Shown here: piece by piece, positions 1 to 7,699 of the stretch
Position numbering within the stretch: position 1 is the first letter of the stretch
How the letters are laid out: the number at the start of each line of letters is the position of its first letter
Assembly (NCBI RefSeq): GCF_000407485.1
Contig: NZ_ASWD01000002.1
Location: forward strand, 1,178,001 to 1,242,000
Source: Enterococcus pallens ATCC BAA-351
GTDB lineage: Bacteria; Bacillota; Bacilli; Lactobacillales; Enterococcaceae
Reading direction: 5' to 3'
DNA: 64,000 nt
Notes under the pieces: model-generated
The model's database searches: none
Told to the model about the DNA's origin: nothing
What the model saw: only the letters and a program-made list of their open reading frames with translations
Program-made: the position numbers and the translations under genes

Positions 1-1
1 T

Positions 2-1495
2 TTTCTAACAGGCTCCGCTTCAGCAATGGCGGAGACCTATAACACAGTAGAAAAACCAAAAGAAGCGATTGAAAATGCCAGTGTATGGAATCGAGACATT
101 GGGGACGGCATTGATACCTTCAAGTACGAAAACGGTAAATGGGTGCCTGTTGAAAGTACTTCAAAAAGAAGAGCTGCAGCCAAAGAAGAATATCTTAAAA
201 AAGTAGTTGCGCCAAATAAAGAAGCACGCAAACAAGCGGAAGAATTGAAGCAGGGTTATATTGAGCAAGCAAAACAGGATGCAGATGTCTTTGCTCAATT
301 ATCGGAGGACGAAAGTATGCTGGCTGCTTACACTGACGAACAGGGAACTCACGAGGTAAAAATTCCAAAGGTCCAGCTACCGGAGGAAATTGAAGAACCA
401 GGTACTTTCTTTGTTAGTGATGCTGTGCCGGAGATGTTGGAAGTGTTACCTATTAAAAAAACTAAAGATACTACTACTCCAACAGCTGTGACACTAAAAT
501 TCGATCAAGAGAAAGAATTTACAGAGGCTGAAAACAATAAAGTACTAAAAAAAGCCGACCTTTTGAACCGAGTGACCTATTCAGGAAATCCAAGTGAACT
601 GACTCTAACCATTACATCAAAAATGGTTTATGCAGCTATTGATGAAACTGTTTATTATCATGACTTGGCTGCGTTGTTAACCAAAACAACTGTTGATAAA
701 ATTTCAGTACTGACAGAAGAACAAGCCAGCTCTCTAAAATTAACCGCAGCACAAAATGATTCAGCAGAGATCGAGCAAATCAATCTTTCCATGTCTGGAA
801 GCTATGAAGTGAAGGTACAAAATCCTACTGGCGATACAGCAACACTTACCTATACTGTTACCGGAAATAATGGAGCATTACGAGTAGATCGTCCTGACCC
901 AACCCCTGTTCCACAACCGATGAAAATCGAGGTTAAGGATCATACGTATCCGGTTGAGGTTGGCAAATATTTAGACGAAGCAGCTTTGCTGAACCTAGCA
1001 GCCTACACTGGCGACAAGAGCAAGCTGAAAATTTCTATTGCAACGGAGTATGTGTATGTTACGCCTAATGCGGAAGTGTATCATATTGACCTGCATGAAT
1101 TACTCAGCAAAGCCAATTTAGACACGATCACTGTCATGACTGAACAGGAAGCGGTCAATCAAGGACTGCGCCGGTCGACTGAAAACAATGATAAAGGCGG
1201 AATTGATACCATTGACCGTTCACTGCCGGGCAAATATCATGTAACTTATACCGACGGGCAAGTTTCTGCCACCAGCGTGATTACAATCGGTGAAGTAAAA
1301 CCTAAGCAGGAACAGATTACTACACCAGTAAATACGCCAAGACAAACAACTACAGCAAAAACCTATCCAACGACTCAGGCAAAAAATCTGCCGAAAACTG
1401 GTAGCACCACTTCCAATCTTTTGATGGTATTAGGTGTAGGAATTGTAGCTGCAGCGGCTTTTCTTTACTGGAAAAAAACAGCGAAAAAAGCTTAA
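2..1495 (+). CDS. LPXTG-anchored surface protein (5' end outside window)
   Basis: Secreted protein covalently anchored to peptidoglycan by a housekeeping sortase. The reading frame is open from base 2, and the first visible residues (FLTGSASAMAETYN) read as the end of a signal peptide with an AxA-like cleavage site. The ATG at 26 is therefore internal and the true start lies upstream of the window. A charged, coiled-coil-like segment comes first (about residues 1-140). Two related blocks of about 130 residues follow, each running from a hydrophobic beta-rich start through an 'L..L.A...D.I.V.TE.....L' segment to a Gly/Thr-rich strand; they look like Ig-like or adhesin repeats. A Pro/Thr-rich wall-spanning stretch precedes the LPKTG motif, a hydrophobic helix and a Lys-rich tail. 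The ligand is unknown. The LPXTG class is certain; adhesin function is inferred. Confidence 0.9.
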   Translation, partial: FLTGSASAMAETYNTVEKPKEAIENASVWNRDIGDGIDTFKYENGKWVPVESTSKRRAAAKEEYLKKVVAPNKEARKQAEELKQGYIEQAKQDADVFAQLSEDESMLAAYTDEQGTHEVKIPKVQLPEEIEEPGTFFVSDAVPEMLEVLPIKKTKDTTTPTAVTLKFDQEKEFTEAENNKVLKKADLLNRVTYSGNPSELTLTITSKMVYAAIDETVYYHDLAALLTKTTVDKISVLTEEQASSLKLTAAQNDSAEIEQINLSMSGSYEVKVQNPTGDTATLTYTVTGNNGALRVDRPDPTPVPQPMKIEVKDHTYPVEVGKYLDEAALLNLAAYTGDKSKLKISIATEYVYVTPNAEVYHIDLHELLSKANLDTITVMTEQEAVNQGLRRSTENNDKGGIDTIDRSLPGKYHVTYTDGQVSATSVITIGEVKPKQEQITTPVNTPRQTTTAKTYPTTQAKNLPKTGSTTSNLLMVLGVGIVAAAAFLYWKKTAKKA

Positions 1496-1506
1496 TGACG
1501 AATTCG

Positions 1507-1540
1507 AAGGACAACTGCCGCAGGTAGTTGTCCTTTTTGT
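1507..1540. terminator. Bidirectional intrinsic terminator
   Basis: A perfect stem pairs AAGGACAACT (1507-1516) with AGTTGTCCTT (1526-1535), followed by T residues on the plus strand. It lies between the convergent LPXTG gene and the dehydrogenase gene and can serve both. Confidence 0.85.
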
Positions 1541-2586
1541 CAATTTTTAGGAAAAAGCAGCACCTGCCAGCTGGCAATGTCCTTGTTCATCGCCAAATCA
1601 AAAGCTAATTGAATATCCTCTAGAGTAAACCGATGAGAAACCAGCGTACCTGGCTCCAGGCGTTTTTGTTCAATCAAGGAAAGCGCGGCTGCCCATTCTT
1701 TACCAGGAAAAGGTGCCGAATAAGAGCTCCAAAGACCCTTAAGCGTATATTCTCTTTGAAAAATATTATTGAATGCCTGCTGGCGCAGCATCATATTCAT
1801 AGGCTCCTGCCCATAATAACCAATGGTTCCGCCCTTTTTAGCAATCAGCAAACATTGCTCCACAGCTACAAAAGAGCTGGTGCATTCCACTACAACATCT
1901 ACACCTTGTCCCTCAGTCAGCTGAGCAATTCGTTCTTCCACCGACTCACGCAGCATATCAATGGTATCCGTCACACCGTGCATTTTAGCTTCCCATAAAT
2001 TGTTGCGATCACTGTCTAAGCCGATAATTCTTTTCGCGCCGGTTTGTCGCAGCCACTGAACATTCAGCAGGCCAAAGGTATCCAGCCCAAACACTGCAAC
2101 CGTATCCCCTGTTCGGATATCCAGCTTTTCCACTCCATGAGCAGCTTTGGCGATTGACTCCAGCATGGCCGCCGCCTCAAAAGACACCTGCTCGCCAATT
2201 GGCAACACATTTTCTTCAGGAAGGACCACATATTCGGCAAAACACCCATTTTGCTGAAGACCAATTTTTTTCCCTTTTTCACACCAATGACGGTTGCCGG
2301 CACGGCAATCCGCACACTCCCCACAGGGAATAAATGGAACTGCAGCTACTCGATCCCCCGCCTTCAGCGAAGAAACCTGGCTGCCAATCTCCTCTACTAT
2401 CCCAGAAAATGCCTGACCAATGATTTCTGCAGATTGATTCCTGCCCTCACTTTGCAGTTGACGAATATCTGAATCGCAAATACCAGCAGCCTTCACTTTG
2501 ATAAGCACTTCATTTTCCTGCGGAGCTGGTTGGTCCACCTCCCGCAGGGTAAAGCTGTTAAACTCATTTAATACTGCGGCTTTCAC
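1540..2586 (-). CDS. Degenerate GatD-like medium-chain dehydrogenase
   Basis: Medium-chain (zinc-type) alcohol dehydrogenase fold, clearly paralogous over its full length to the GatD-like protein at 22063-23106. The structural zinc site survives (CGECADCRAGNRHWC). The catalytic zinc site does not: Cys37 is kept, but the GHE motif of the paralogue reads GQA here (His58 to Gln, Glu59 to Ala) and the H of GSDIH is Arg. The nucleotide-binding GLGTIG motif reads GLDTFG. The start was set at GTG 2586 because it is preceded by GGAAGAGGG at 8-base spacing and aligns with the paralogue's first residue; an ATG at 2610 with GGAAGG upstream is the alternative. It is monocistronic, with no PTS gene beside it. 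Loss of dehydrogenase activity or altered chemistry is inferred from the residues. Confidence 0.8.
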   Translation of the reverse strand: MKAAVLNEFNSFTLREVDQPAPQENEVLIKVKAAGICDSDIRQLQSEGRNQSAEIIGQAFSGIVEEIGSQVSSLKAGDRVAAVPFIPCGECADCRAGNRHWCEKGKKIGLQQNGCFAEYVVLPEENVLPIGEQVSFEAAAMLESIAKAAHGVEKLDIRTGDTVAVFGLDTFGLLNVQWLRQTGAKRIIGLDSDRNNLWEAKMHGVTDTIDMLRESVEERIAQLTEGQGVDVVVECTSSFVAVEQCLLIAKKGGTIGYYGQEPMNMMLRQQAFNNIFQREYTLKGLWSSYSAPFPGKEWAAALSLIEQKRLEPGTLVSHRFTLEDIQLAFDLAMNKDIASWQVLLFPKN

Positions 2587-2705
2587 TAAATATACCCTCT
2601 TCCTATTCATTTATTACCTTCCATTTAAGGATGAATGGTGACAATCAATTATTTTTAGTGCATTCTTCCATAATCTTACTAAATTTTTTTCATTCATCAC
2701 ATAAA

Positions 2706-2924
2706 TTATTGACTTAGAATGAACAATTTGTCAAAATCTTTTTCAGACAGATCAAATGCCCATAACAGTTTTGCGATTAATTGGCTGCCTACACCCCTTT
2801 CTCCATTTAAAATTCGATAAACTGTTGATGGTGCAACCGCCATTCTACTTGCCAATGAGTAGACATCATCCCCGTTTTGCTTCATCATGTGCTTTAGTGC
2901 CCGCTTGTTTAATACAATTTTCAT
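2706..2924 (-). CDS. Small XRE-family HTH regulator
   Basis: A 72-residue protein made of little more than one helix-turn-helix. The recognition region reads VYSLASRMAVAPSTVYRILNGE, the pattern of Cro/C1-type DNA-binding domains. It is preceded by GGAGGTGG at good spacing. It diverges from the XRE gene at 3065 across a 140-base spacer that carries an inverted repeat, so the pair probably cross- or auto-regulates. Its other targets are unknown. A similar divergent pair sits at 24553-25230. Confidence 0.8.
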   Translation of the reverse strand: MKIVLNKRALKHMMKQNGDDVYSLASRMAVAPSTVYRILNGERGVGSQLIAKLLWAFDLSEKDFDKLFILSQ

Positions 2925-2967
2925 TGGTCCACCTCCGTTGCCTTATGTCAATAAGATAAAACAAAGA

Positions 2968-3040
2968 TTGACAAAAGGCAATAGTTTTACTATTTATTAT
3001 ACAATTGCCTTTTGTAATTGTTGCCAATTGGCTATATAGT
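2968..3040. promoter_or_regulatory. Promoter with 12-bp inverted-repeat operator between XRE genes
   Basis: A perfect inverted repeat ACAAAAGGCAAT (2971-2982) / ATTGCCTTTTGT (3004-3015) lies between the two divergent XRE genes. TTGACA at 2968 with TATTTA 17 bases on is embedded in it. A second plus-strand promoter, TTGTAA (3012) - 17 bases - TATAGT (3035), follows. The layout is that of an autoregulated divergent promoter; which regulator binds it is inferred. Confidence 0.65.
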
Positions 3041-3064
3041 AATAGTGAAGGAGGGAGATTTCTT

Positions 3065-3382
3065 ATGGATTTTGGGAAAAAATTAAAAGACTTGCGTGAA
3101 TCGAAGGGATTAGGCGTTAACCAGCTGGCAGTAAAATCTGGCGTAAGTGCCTCAAACATCTCCCGATTTGAAAACGGCCAACGAAAAGGCCCAACTCTTG
3201 AAACAGTGAAAAAGCTGTCGAAGGCTTTAGGTGTTTCTATTTCTTACTTTGAAGATGACACACTTCATCCGGCTGAAATCATTGCTGCCCATATTGACGA
3301 AAACATCATCGAAGAGCAAATTGAAGAAATCATAGATTATATTGAGTTTATTAAACAAAAGAATGCCAAAAACAAAGAATAA
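3065..3382 (+). CDS. XRE-family transcriptional regulator
   Basis: A 105-residue regulator with an N-terminal Cro/C1-type HTH (about residues 5-60, with the segment VNQLAVKSGVSASNISRFE) and an acidic C-terminal helix (EEQIEEIIDYIEFIKQKN). The ATG at 3065 was chosen because AAGGAGGGAG lies just upstream; the longer open frame begins without a ribosome site. The C-terminal helix closely resembles that of the XRE protein at 24913, so the two are related regulators, probably acting as dimers. It diverges from the small XRE gene at 2924. Targets other than its own promoter cannot be read from the sequence. Confidence 0.85.
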   Translation: MDFGKKLKDLRESKGLGVNQLAVKSGVSASNISRFENGQRKGPTLETVKKLSKALGVSISYFEDDTLHPAEIIAAHIDENIIEEQIEEIIDYIEFIKQKNAKNKE

Positions 3383-3426
3383 AACCGCCTTTTAATTGCG
3401 CTAGAAAAATGAATGAACAGCCAAGA

Positions 3427-3581
3427 GGTTGTGACATTAGTAAAAACAGATCTGGATTTCACGAACGATATCTAGTAAGAAACACTAAATATTGTAGATT
3501 TGCGACGAGGACCTACTGGACCGTAGTCGCAAATACAATATAGTTCGGAATTTCATCTGTTAAAAAGACTAATGTCACACC
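3427..3581. repeat. Long imperfect palindrome (~155 bp)
   Basis: The outer arms GTGACATTAGT (3431-3441) and ACTAATGTCAC (3568-3578) are perfect. Inner matches follow in register: ACAGAT/ATCTGT, CGAAC/GTTCG, and a core of ATATTGTA and TTTGCGAC paired with GTCGCAAA and TACAATAT around a short loop. The whole element could fold into one long hairpin and ends just before a run of T. It may be a small non-coding mobile element (MITE-like) or an oversized terminator for the XRE gene. No ORF lies inside it. Confidence 0.7.
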
Positions 3582-3990
3582 CTCTTTTTTCTTTGCTCCA
3601 TTCTCTGGTAAAAAAGTCAAATAACGATTTTCTCATTCACCTTTGCAAACCCCAAAAATCTTTCAATCCGCTCTTTATCTCCAAAATTCCATAAAAAAAT
3701 CCAGATATCTCATCATTCTTTTTTCGATAATTCTAGTAAAAAATCCTAAATTAATCCAATTGTCATCTAGTAATAACGACAGATAACGACTATTTAATTA
3801 AAAATATTAGTTTTATAATTAATTTATAAGTAATACTTTTTTATATTTTAAAAAGCAAACAAAACATTAATTTTGTCTTAAAAACTGTTAATAAACATTT
3901 AACTTGCTCTGCCAGTTAGATAAAATTCAATTTGTGTTAGAAAAATATTATTTTCTGGAAAAATGACAAGAATAAAAAGGGGGTGGTTGA
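3582..3990. other. AT-rich intergenic stretch upstream of the surface cluster
   Basis: About 400 bases, very AT-rich, with no ORF of note and no strong hairpin. It must hold the promoter of the cluster starting at 3991; AT-rich -10-like sequences are too common here to choose one. AAGGGGGTGG at its end is the ribosome site of the next gene. Confidence 0.6.
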
Positions 3991-6162
3991 GTGAAAAAGA
4001 AGGTTGCATTTTTAATTGTTTTATTTTTATTTACCAATGCGTCTTACTTATCTGCCTGGGCCGCAGAAACATCTACTGTCGCTTCCTCCTCCACCGAACA
4101 GACCGATCAGCTTATAAACAGCGAAACGGATACTATACCCCCAGTATCTTCGACAGAACAAGAGACGACCTCTTCTGTTCACCGTTCGGAAACTTCGATT
4201 AGCGAAGAACCAACGCAGTCATCGTCCGAGATCAGCAGCGAGCCAGAACAGGAAGTTCAAGAAGCACCGAAAATAAGTGTGATGGCAGCCGCTGGGGATG
4301 GTACCGAAGCGAACCCTTACCGAGTCACAACCTTTCAAGAATTGAAGGATGCCCTAGCCACCTCAGTAACAGCTGGACAGACACAGTATATTCAGCTGCA
4401 AAACGATATTGTTTATAACACTAACTATACGTACATTAAACAAAATACGGTCATAGATGGAAATGGCCATGCGTTTTTATACAACGGAACAGATTATGGT
4501 ACTGCTCACTTCAGTACTGGAGCAAACAATATAAGTGTCACATACAAAAATTTGACTTTTGGCAACAGTACTTATCCCAACAGTTCTTGGTATGGAATTC
4601 TTTATACCTCGAATAGCAATGTTTCATTCACCGTTGAAAATATTAACTACACTATCCAAAGAGGCAGTCAACCTTTTTGGGGAAACAATAATGCTGGGAA
4701 TACCTTAACCTTCAAAGGGAAAAATAATTTTTATTCCTCTGGTAATTCTTATGGTGGGGAATTCGTTGAAGGCTATCGTTCTGTTACTTTTGCTGAAGGT
4801 AGTGACACCACTGTCTACAATGATTCAACTGATGCTACAGCTGTTTTCTACAGTACCAGCCAATCAGTTACCGTAGAGAAACACGCTTCACTAGCCATTG
4901 AATCCAGTAAGACCTATCTTTTTTATGGCAGTGCCACTCTAAATGTTCAAGAACAAGGGAATTTCTCCTATAAAAATATTTACGGAGTCAACTCTACATC
5001 AAGTACAGCAACTTTATCTACAGGAACGCTGACTGCTAATTTTGCTAAGGACTCAATTGGACATTTCACAACAGATGTTAATGGATTTTCTGGACCCAAT
5101 CCAACCTTTAATCTGAACTCACCAGATTATATTGTCTTTGATGCAACAAGCTCATCTAAAAAAGTATTAGGTTCCATGAATCCGATATTCAAGAGGCTGG
5201 ATTCAGATAATGCTTCTTACAGAATCGATTATCTAACGGCCAGCAAACAAAACACATATGTTCCTACAGTGAACACTGGTTCCAGCTATACGATTTCATC
5301 AGGAAATATTGGTGACGGTTATTCCGTGGCCTACGCTAAACTTCCTACGATTGACAGCTTATCAGCGACACCAACAACTGGTCCAGATATCAGTACGATG
5401 ACTGCTCAAATAGATAGTACCCGTCCGGCAGACATGTTAAGCAGCGAAGTTCAATATAAGCTGGCAACTAAGCAGCTTTATAGCGGCACGCTAACTTCGA
5501 ATACAGCTCAAACTAGTATTCAAAACGCTGGAGCTGCCGAGGGTGTTAAAGAAACAGCCGAGGTTACTCTGCCAGGAGATTCACCACCTGCCGGAGAAGC
5601 TTCGAAGTATTCATTTACGAATTTGCCACCAAGCAGCTACTATTTATATGCTCAGGCCAACGATCAGCGCATACCCGGCTATACCTTTAAAAGCTTATGG
5701 CAGGAAACCAATGCTGAGGTACCACCCGTTGTTCTAATCCAGTTTTCCAGCGGTACAATGAGCTTCGAAAGTCCGATACCTGGTCAATTTGGTAAACAGC
5801 AAAATCTAGACAATTATACGATCCGCAACGCTGGCAATGTACCAACAAAGGTTGACTTAACCAGCATTACTCGCAATTCAGACAGCTCAGCCAAGCTTTC
5901 TTTAGTTGAGCAATTTAACACGCATGAGCAAGAGCTGCTCTTATCTCTAATCGCTGAAAAAGCAGGCAGTGGTGCTCGAACCACCTTTGGTCCCTTGGTA
6001 GACAAGGACCCGTTAAGTTTAGACACCCTGCAGCTTGATCCTTTCTGGGAAACAGATGCTCTGGCTAACTTGTATCTAGCCGGAGATTACTCGGGACCAC
6101 TGATTGGACCACAACATTTCAGCTACCGTTTTTCTTTTGCTATTTCAGCTGCGACAAATTAG
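3991..6162 (+). CDS. Secreted adhesin, beta-helix (pectate-lyase-like) with WxL-type C-terminal region
   Basis: A 723-residue secreted protein. GTG start after AAGGGGGTGG; signal peptide at about residues 1-25 ending AWAAE; a Ser/Thr/Glu-rich low-complexity linker to about residue 95. A 'GDGTEANPYRVTTFQEL..AL' segment then opens a right-handed beta-helix region of the pectate-lyase-like adhesive type (IDGNGHAF and many Asn/Thr strands). The last ~140 residues (GTMSFESPIPGQFG, then an 'YTIRNAGNVPTKVDLTSI' stretch) resemble the wall-binding end of CscC/WxL proteins, but no WxL motif is present. It is the first gene of a four-gene cluster (3991-7633) matching csc-type surface complexes. No catalytic lyase residues were recognised, so binding rather than cleavage is inferred. 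Confidence 0.75.
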   Translation: MKKKVAFLIVLFLFTNASYLSAWAAETSTVASSSTEQTDQLINSETDTIPPVSSTEQETTSSVHRSETSISEEPTQSSSEISSEPEQEVQEAPKISVMAAAGDGTEANPYRVTTFQELKDALATSVTAGQTQYIQLQNDIVYNTNYTYIKQNTVIDGNGHAFLYNGTDYGTAHFSTGANNISVTYKNLTFGNSTYPNSSWYGILYTSNSNVSFTVENINYTIQRGSQPFWGNNNAGNTLTFKGKNNFYSSGNSYGGEFVEGYRSVTFAEGSDTTVYNDSTDATAVFYSTSQSVTVEKHASLAIESSKTYLFYGSATLNVQEQGNFSYKNIYGVNSTSSTATLSTGTLTANFAKDSIGHFTTDVNGFSGPNPTFNLNSPDYIVFDATSSSKKVLGSMNPIFKRLDSDNASYRIDYLTASKQNTYVPTVNTGSSYTISSGNIGDGYSVAYAKLPTIDSLSATPTTGPDISTMTAQIDSTRPADMLSSEVQYKLATKQLYSGTLTSNTAQTSIQNAGAAEGVKETAEVTLPGDSPPAGEASKYSFTNLPPSSYYLYAQANDQRIPGYTFKSLWQETNAEVPPVVLIQFSSGTMSFESPIPGQFGKQQNLDNYTIRNAGNVPTKVDLTSITRNSDSSAKLSLVEQFNTHEQELLLSLIAEKAGSGARTTFGPLVDKDPLSLDTLQLDPFWETDALANLYLAGDYSGPLIGPQHFSYRFSFAISAATN

Positions 6163-6175
6163 AAGGAGGCAATCC

Positions 6176-6694
6176 ATGGAAGAAAAAAAGAAACGTAAAA
6201 AATGGTTGCTGCTTTTAGCCCTGTTACTGCTGCTTATCGGCGGTTACGGCATCTATCATTTCTTTTTCGCACCTGAGCCGCAAGCCATGTCGGTGATTAG
6301 CGGCGACTTTTTACCTGAAGGAAAAGATGCGAAAAAAATGTCGGACAAGGAGCTGGCTGAGCTGGCTCAGCAAAAAGCTGATGAAAGCAACTTTAATATG
6401 ATGATTGCTTCAGATGCAACCATTAACAGTGATACCCAAAAAGGGCAATTGCCGATCAAAAATCCTGAAAGCAATGCTTATCCGGTCAATGTCGAAATTA
6501 AAGACGATCAAACCGGTGAAATTATTTATACCTCAGGGGCGATTATGCCTGGCGAGGAAATCGATCAAGTTCAATTGGACAAGCCGTTAGCCAAAGGAAC
6601 TCATCAAACTACGGCAACTTTCAGCCTGTATGATGCTCAAACCAAGAAAAAACAGGGAGAAGTCTCAGCAGGCGTCACTATTTTAGTGAACTAA
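6176..6694 (+). CDS. Membrane-anchored extracellular protein of the csc-like cluster
   Basis: A 172-residue protein with a Lys/Arg-rich N-terminus (MEEKKKRKKW), one transmembrane helix at about residues 10-32, and an extracytoplasmic domain. The domain carries 'LPIKNPESNAYPVNVEI', 'IIYTSGAIMPGEEI' and 'LAKGTHQTTATFSLYD', a beta-sandwich pattern common in small Firmicute surface proteins linked to WxL loci. The ATG at 6176 follows AGAAGGAGG 13 bases after the adhesin stop, indicating co-transcription. It probably holds the secreted partners at the membrane side of the wall; that role is inferred from context. Confidence 0.7.
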   Translation: MEEKKKRKKWLLLLALLLLLIGGYGIYHFFFAPEPQAMSVISGDFLPEGKDAKKMSDKELAELAQQKADESNFNMMIASDATINSDTQKGQLPIKNPESNAYPVNVEIKDDQTGEIIYTSGAIMPGEEIDQVQLDKPLAKGTHQTTATFSLYDAQTKKKQGEVSAGVTILVN

Positions 6695-6742
6695 TTTTAG
6701 GCTACACATTTTAATGTTTATATATAATAGGAGGAAAATAAA

Positions 6743-7378
6743 ATGAAGAAATTACTAGCTATTTTGTTAACCGCAGGCATCGCATTGGGAGCGGCGCCAC
6801 TTGTTTTTGCCGCAGATGGTACGGAGAGTGCCAGCCAACAAACAATCAAAAGTCAATCAACTGCAGATATTGAGGTCAACGGAACATTAGGTGCCGACAA
6901 CACCGATCCCGATGCAAAAATCCCAGAGGGTGATGTAAACTGGATCAATGTTACAGTCCCTACTAAAACCATCTTCTACAATACAGCAAGCGATACTAGC
7001 ATTAAAGCACCAAACTATTCAATCGTTAACAACTCGGGACGTCCCGTTACCGTTTCAGCAAATGGCTTCACTGGCGATAGTGGCAATCCTACATTACCGA
7101 CAGACTTTAACTTGAAGCTAGACGTAACCGGCGCAGCAGGCGTTACTGCTACAACGGCTTCTACCAACCTAGTTACTAACGGTACACTAGTAACACCATT
7201 GAACTCAGAATTAATCACTTTGGCTAACAGCAAAAATCAATTTGCTGCTGCGGATACTGCAGCAACACCTGAGAAAAACAAAGCAACCTTTACTTACTCT
7301 GGTAATGCAACAGCTGACGCACAAAAACAGCTAAAATACACCTTGAACCTAAAATTTGATGCAGTGAAATGGAACTAA
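6743..7378 (+). CDS. Secreted WxL-like surface protein without WxL motif
   Basis: A 211-residue secreted protein with a signal peptide at about 1-23 (ending LVFAAD). The mature N-terminus (STADIEVNGTLGADNTDP) is followed by 'INVTVPTKTIFYNT', 'YSIVNNSGRPVTVSA' and a C-terminal strand 'LKYTLNLKFDAVKW'. This order (GTLG segment, VTVPT strand, N-x-S-G-R-PVTV) is that of short CscB/WxL-type wall proteins, but neither Trp-x-Leu signature is present. A good AGGAGG site precedes the ATG. It is predicted to be a building block of the surface complex made with its neighbours. Confidence 0.65.
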   Translation: MKKLLAILLTAGIALGAAPLVFAADGTESASQQTIKSQSTADIEVNGTLGADNTDPDAKIPEGDVNWINVTVPTKTIFYNTASDTSIKAPNYSIVNNSGRPVTVSANGFTGDSGNPTLPTDFNLKLDVTGAAGVTATTASTNLVTNGTLVTPLNSELITLANSKNQFAAADTAATPEKNKATFTYSGNATADAQKQLKYTLNLKFDAVKWN

Positions 7379-7405
7379 TCGTTTCCTGCTAAACGAGGTG
7401 ATTGA

Positions 7406-7633
7406 ATGGATACGGATATTCAGATTTACGGTCAATTAGGACTTGATGCTCCTGAAGCTCCTGTTGAATCAGAACAACCACCTGAAACAAGCGAAGAGCT
7501 GATTCCCCATTATGTGGTGCAGCAGCGATCGTATCCTAAAACCGGTGATACCAATCAACTATTCTTTTTCTCTTTTTTAGGCCTGCTGCTAGTTATACTG
7601 GCAGTGTGGCTGAAGAGAAAGCTAAGTGAGTGA
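7406..7633 (+). CDS. Small LPXTG-type protein (CscD-like)
   Basis: A 75-residue protein ending in YPKTGD, a hydrophobic helix (LFFFSFLGLLLVILAVWL) and KRK, a sortase sorting signal. There is no N-terminal signal peptide. The N-terminus (DTDIQIYGQLGLDAPE) instead resembles the mature N-terminus of the protein encoded just upstream (TADIEVNGTLGADN). The ATG follows CGAGGTG, 28 bases after the previous stop. Small LPXTG proteins of this kind are the fourth member (CscD) of csc clusters. Membrane insertion with the N-terminus outside is inferred. A terminator follows. Confidence 0.75.
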   Translation: MDTDIQIYGQLGLDAPEAPVESEQPPETSEELIPHYVVQQRSYPKTGDTNQLFFFSFLGLLLVILAVWLKRKLSE

Positions 7634-7644
7634 ATCGACACAAC

Positions 7645-7694
7645 AAAGCCAAGCAACCATGATCTTTATAGGATCTGGTTTGCTTGGCTTTTTT
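7645..7694. terminator. Bidirectional terminator
   Basis: The stem AAAGCCAAGCAA / TTGCTTGGCTTT with inner GATC/GGATC pairing and T runs at both ends separates the plus-strand surface cluster from the minus-strand glycosidase operon. Confidence 0.85.
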
Positions 7695-7699
7695 AGTAC

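Noticed and set aside
6743-7378. Annotating the 211-residue protein as a true WxL-domain protein
   Set aside because: No Trp-x-Leu signature is present; only the general layout matches, so it is called WxL-like.
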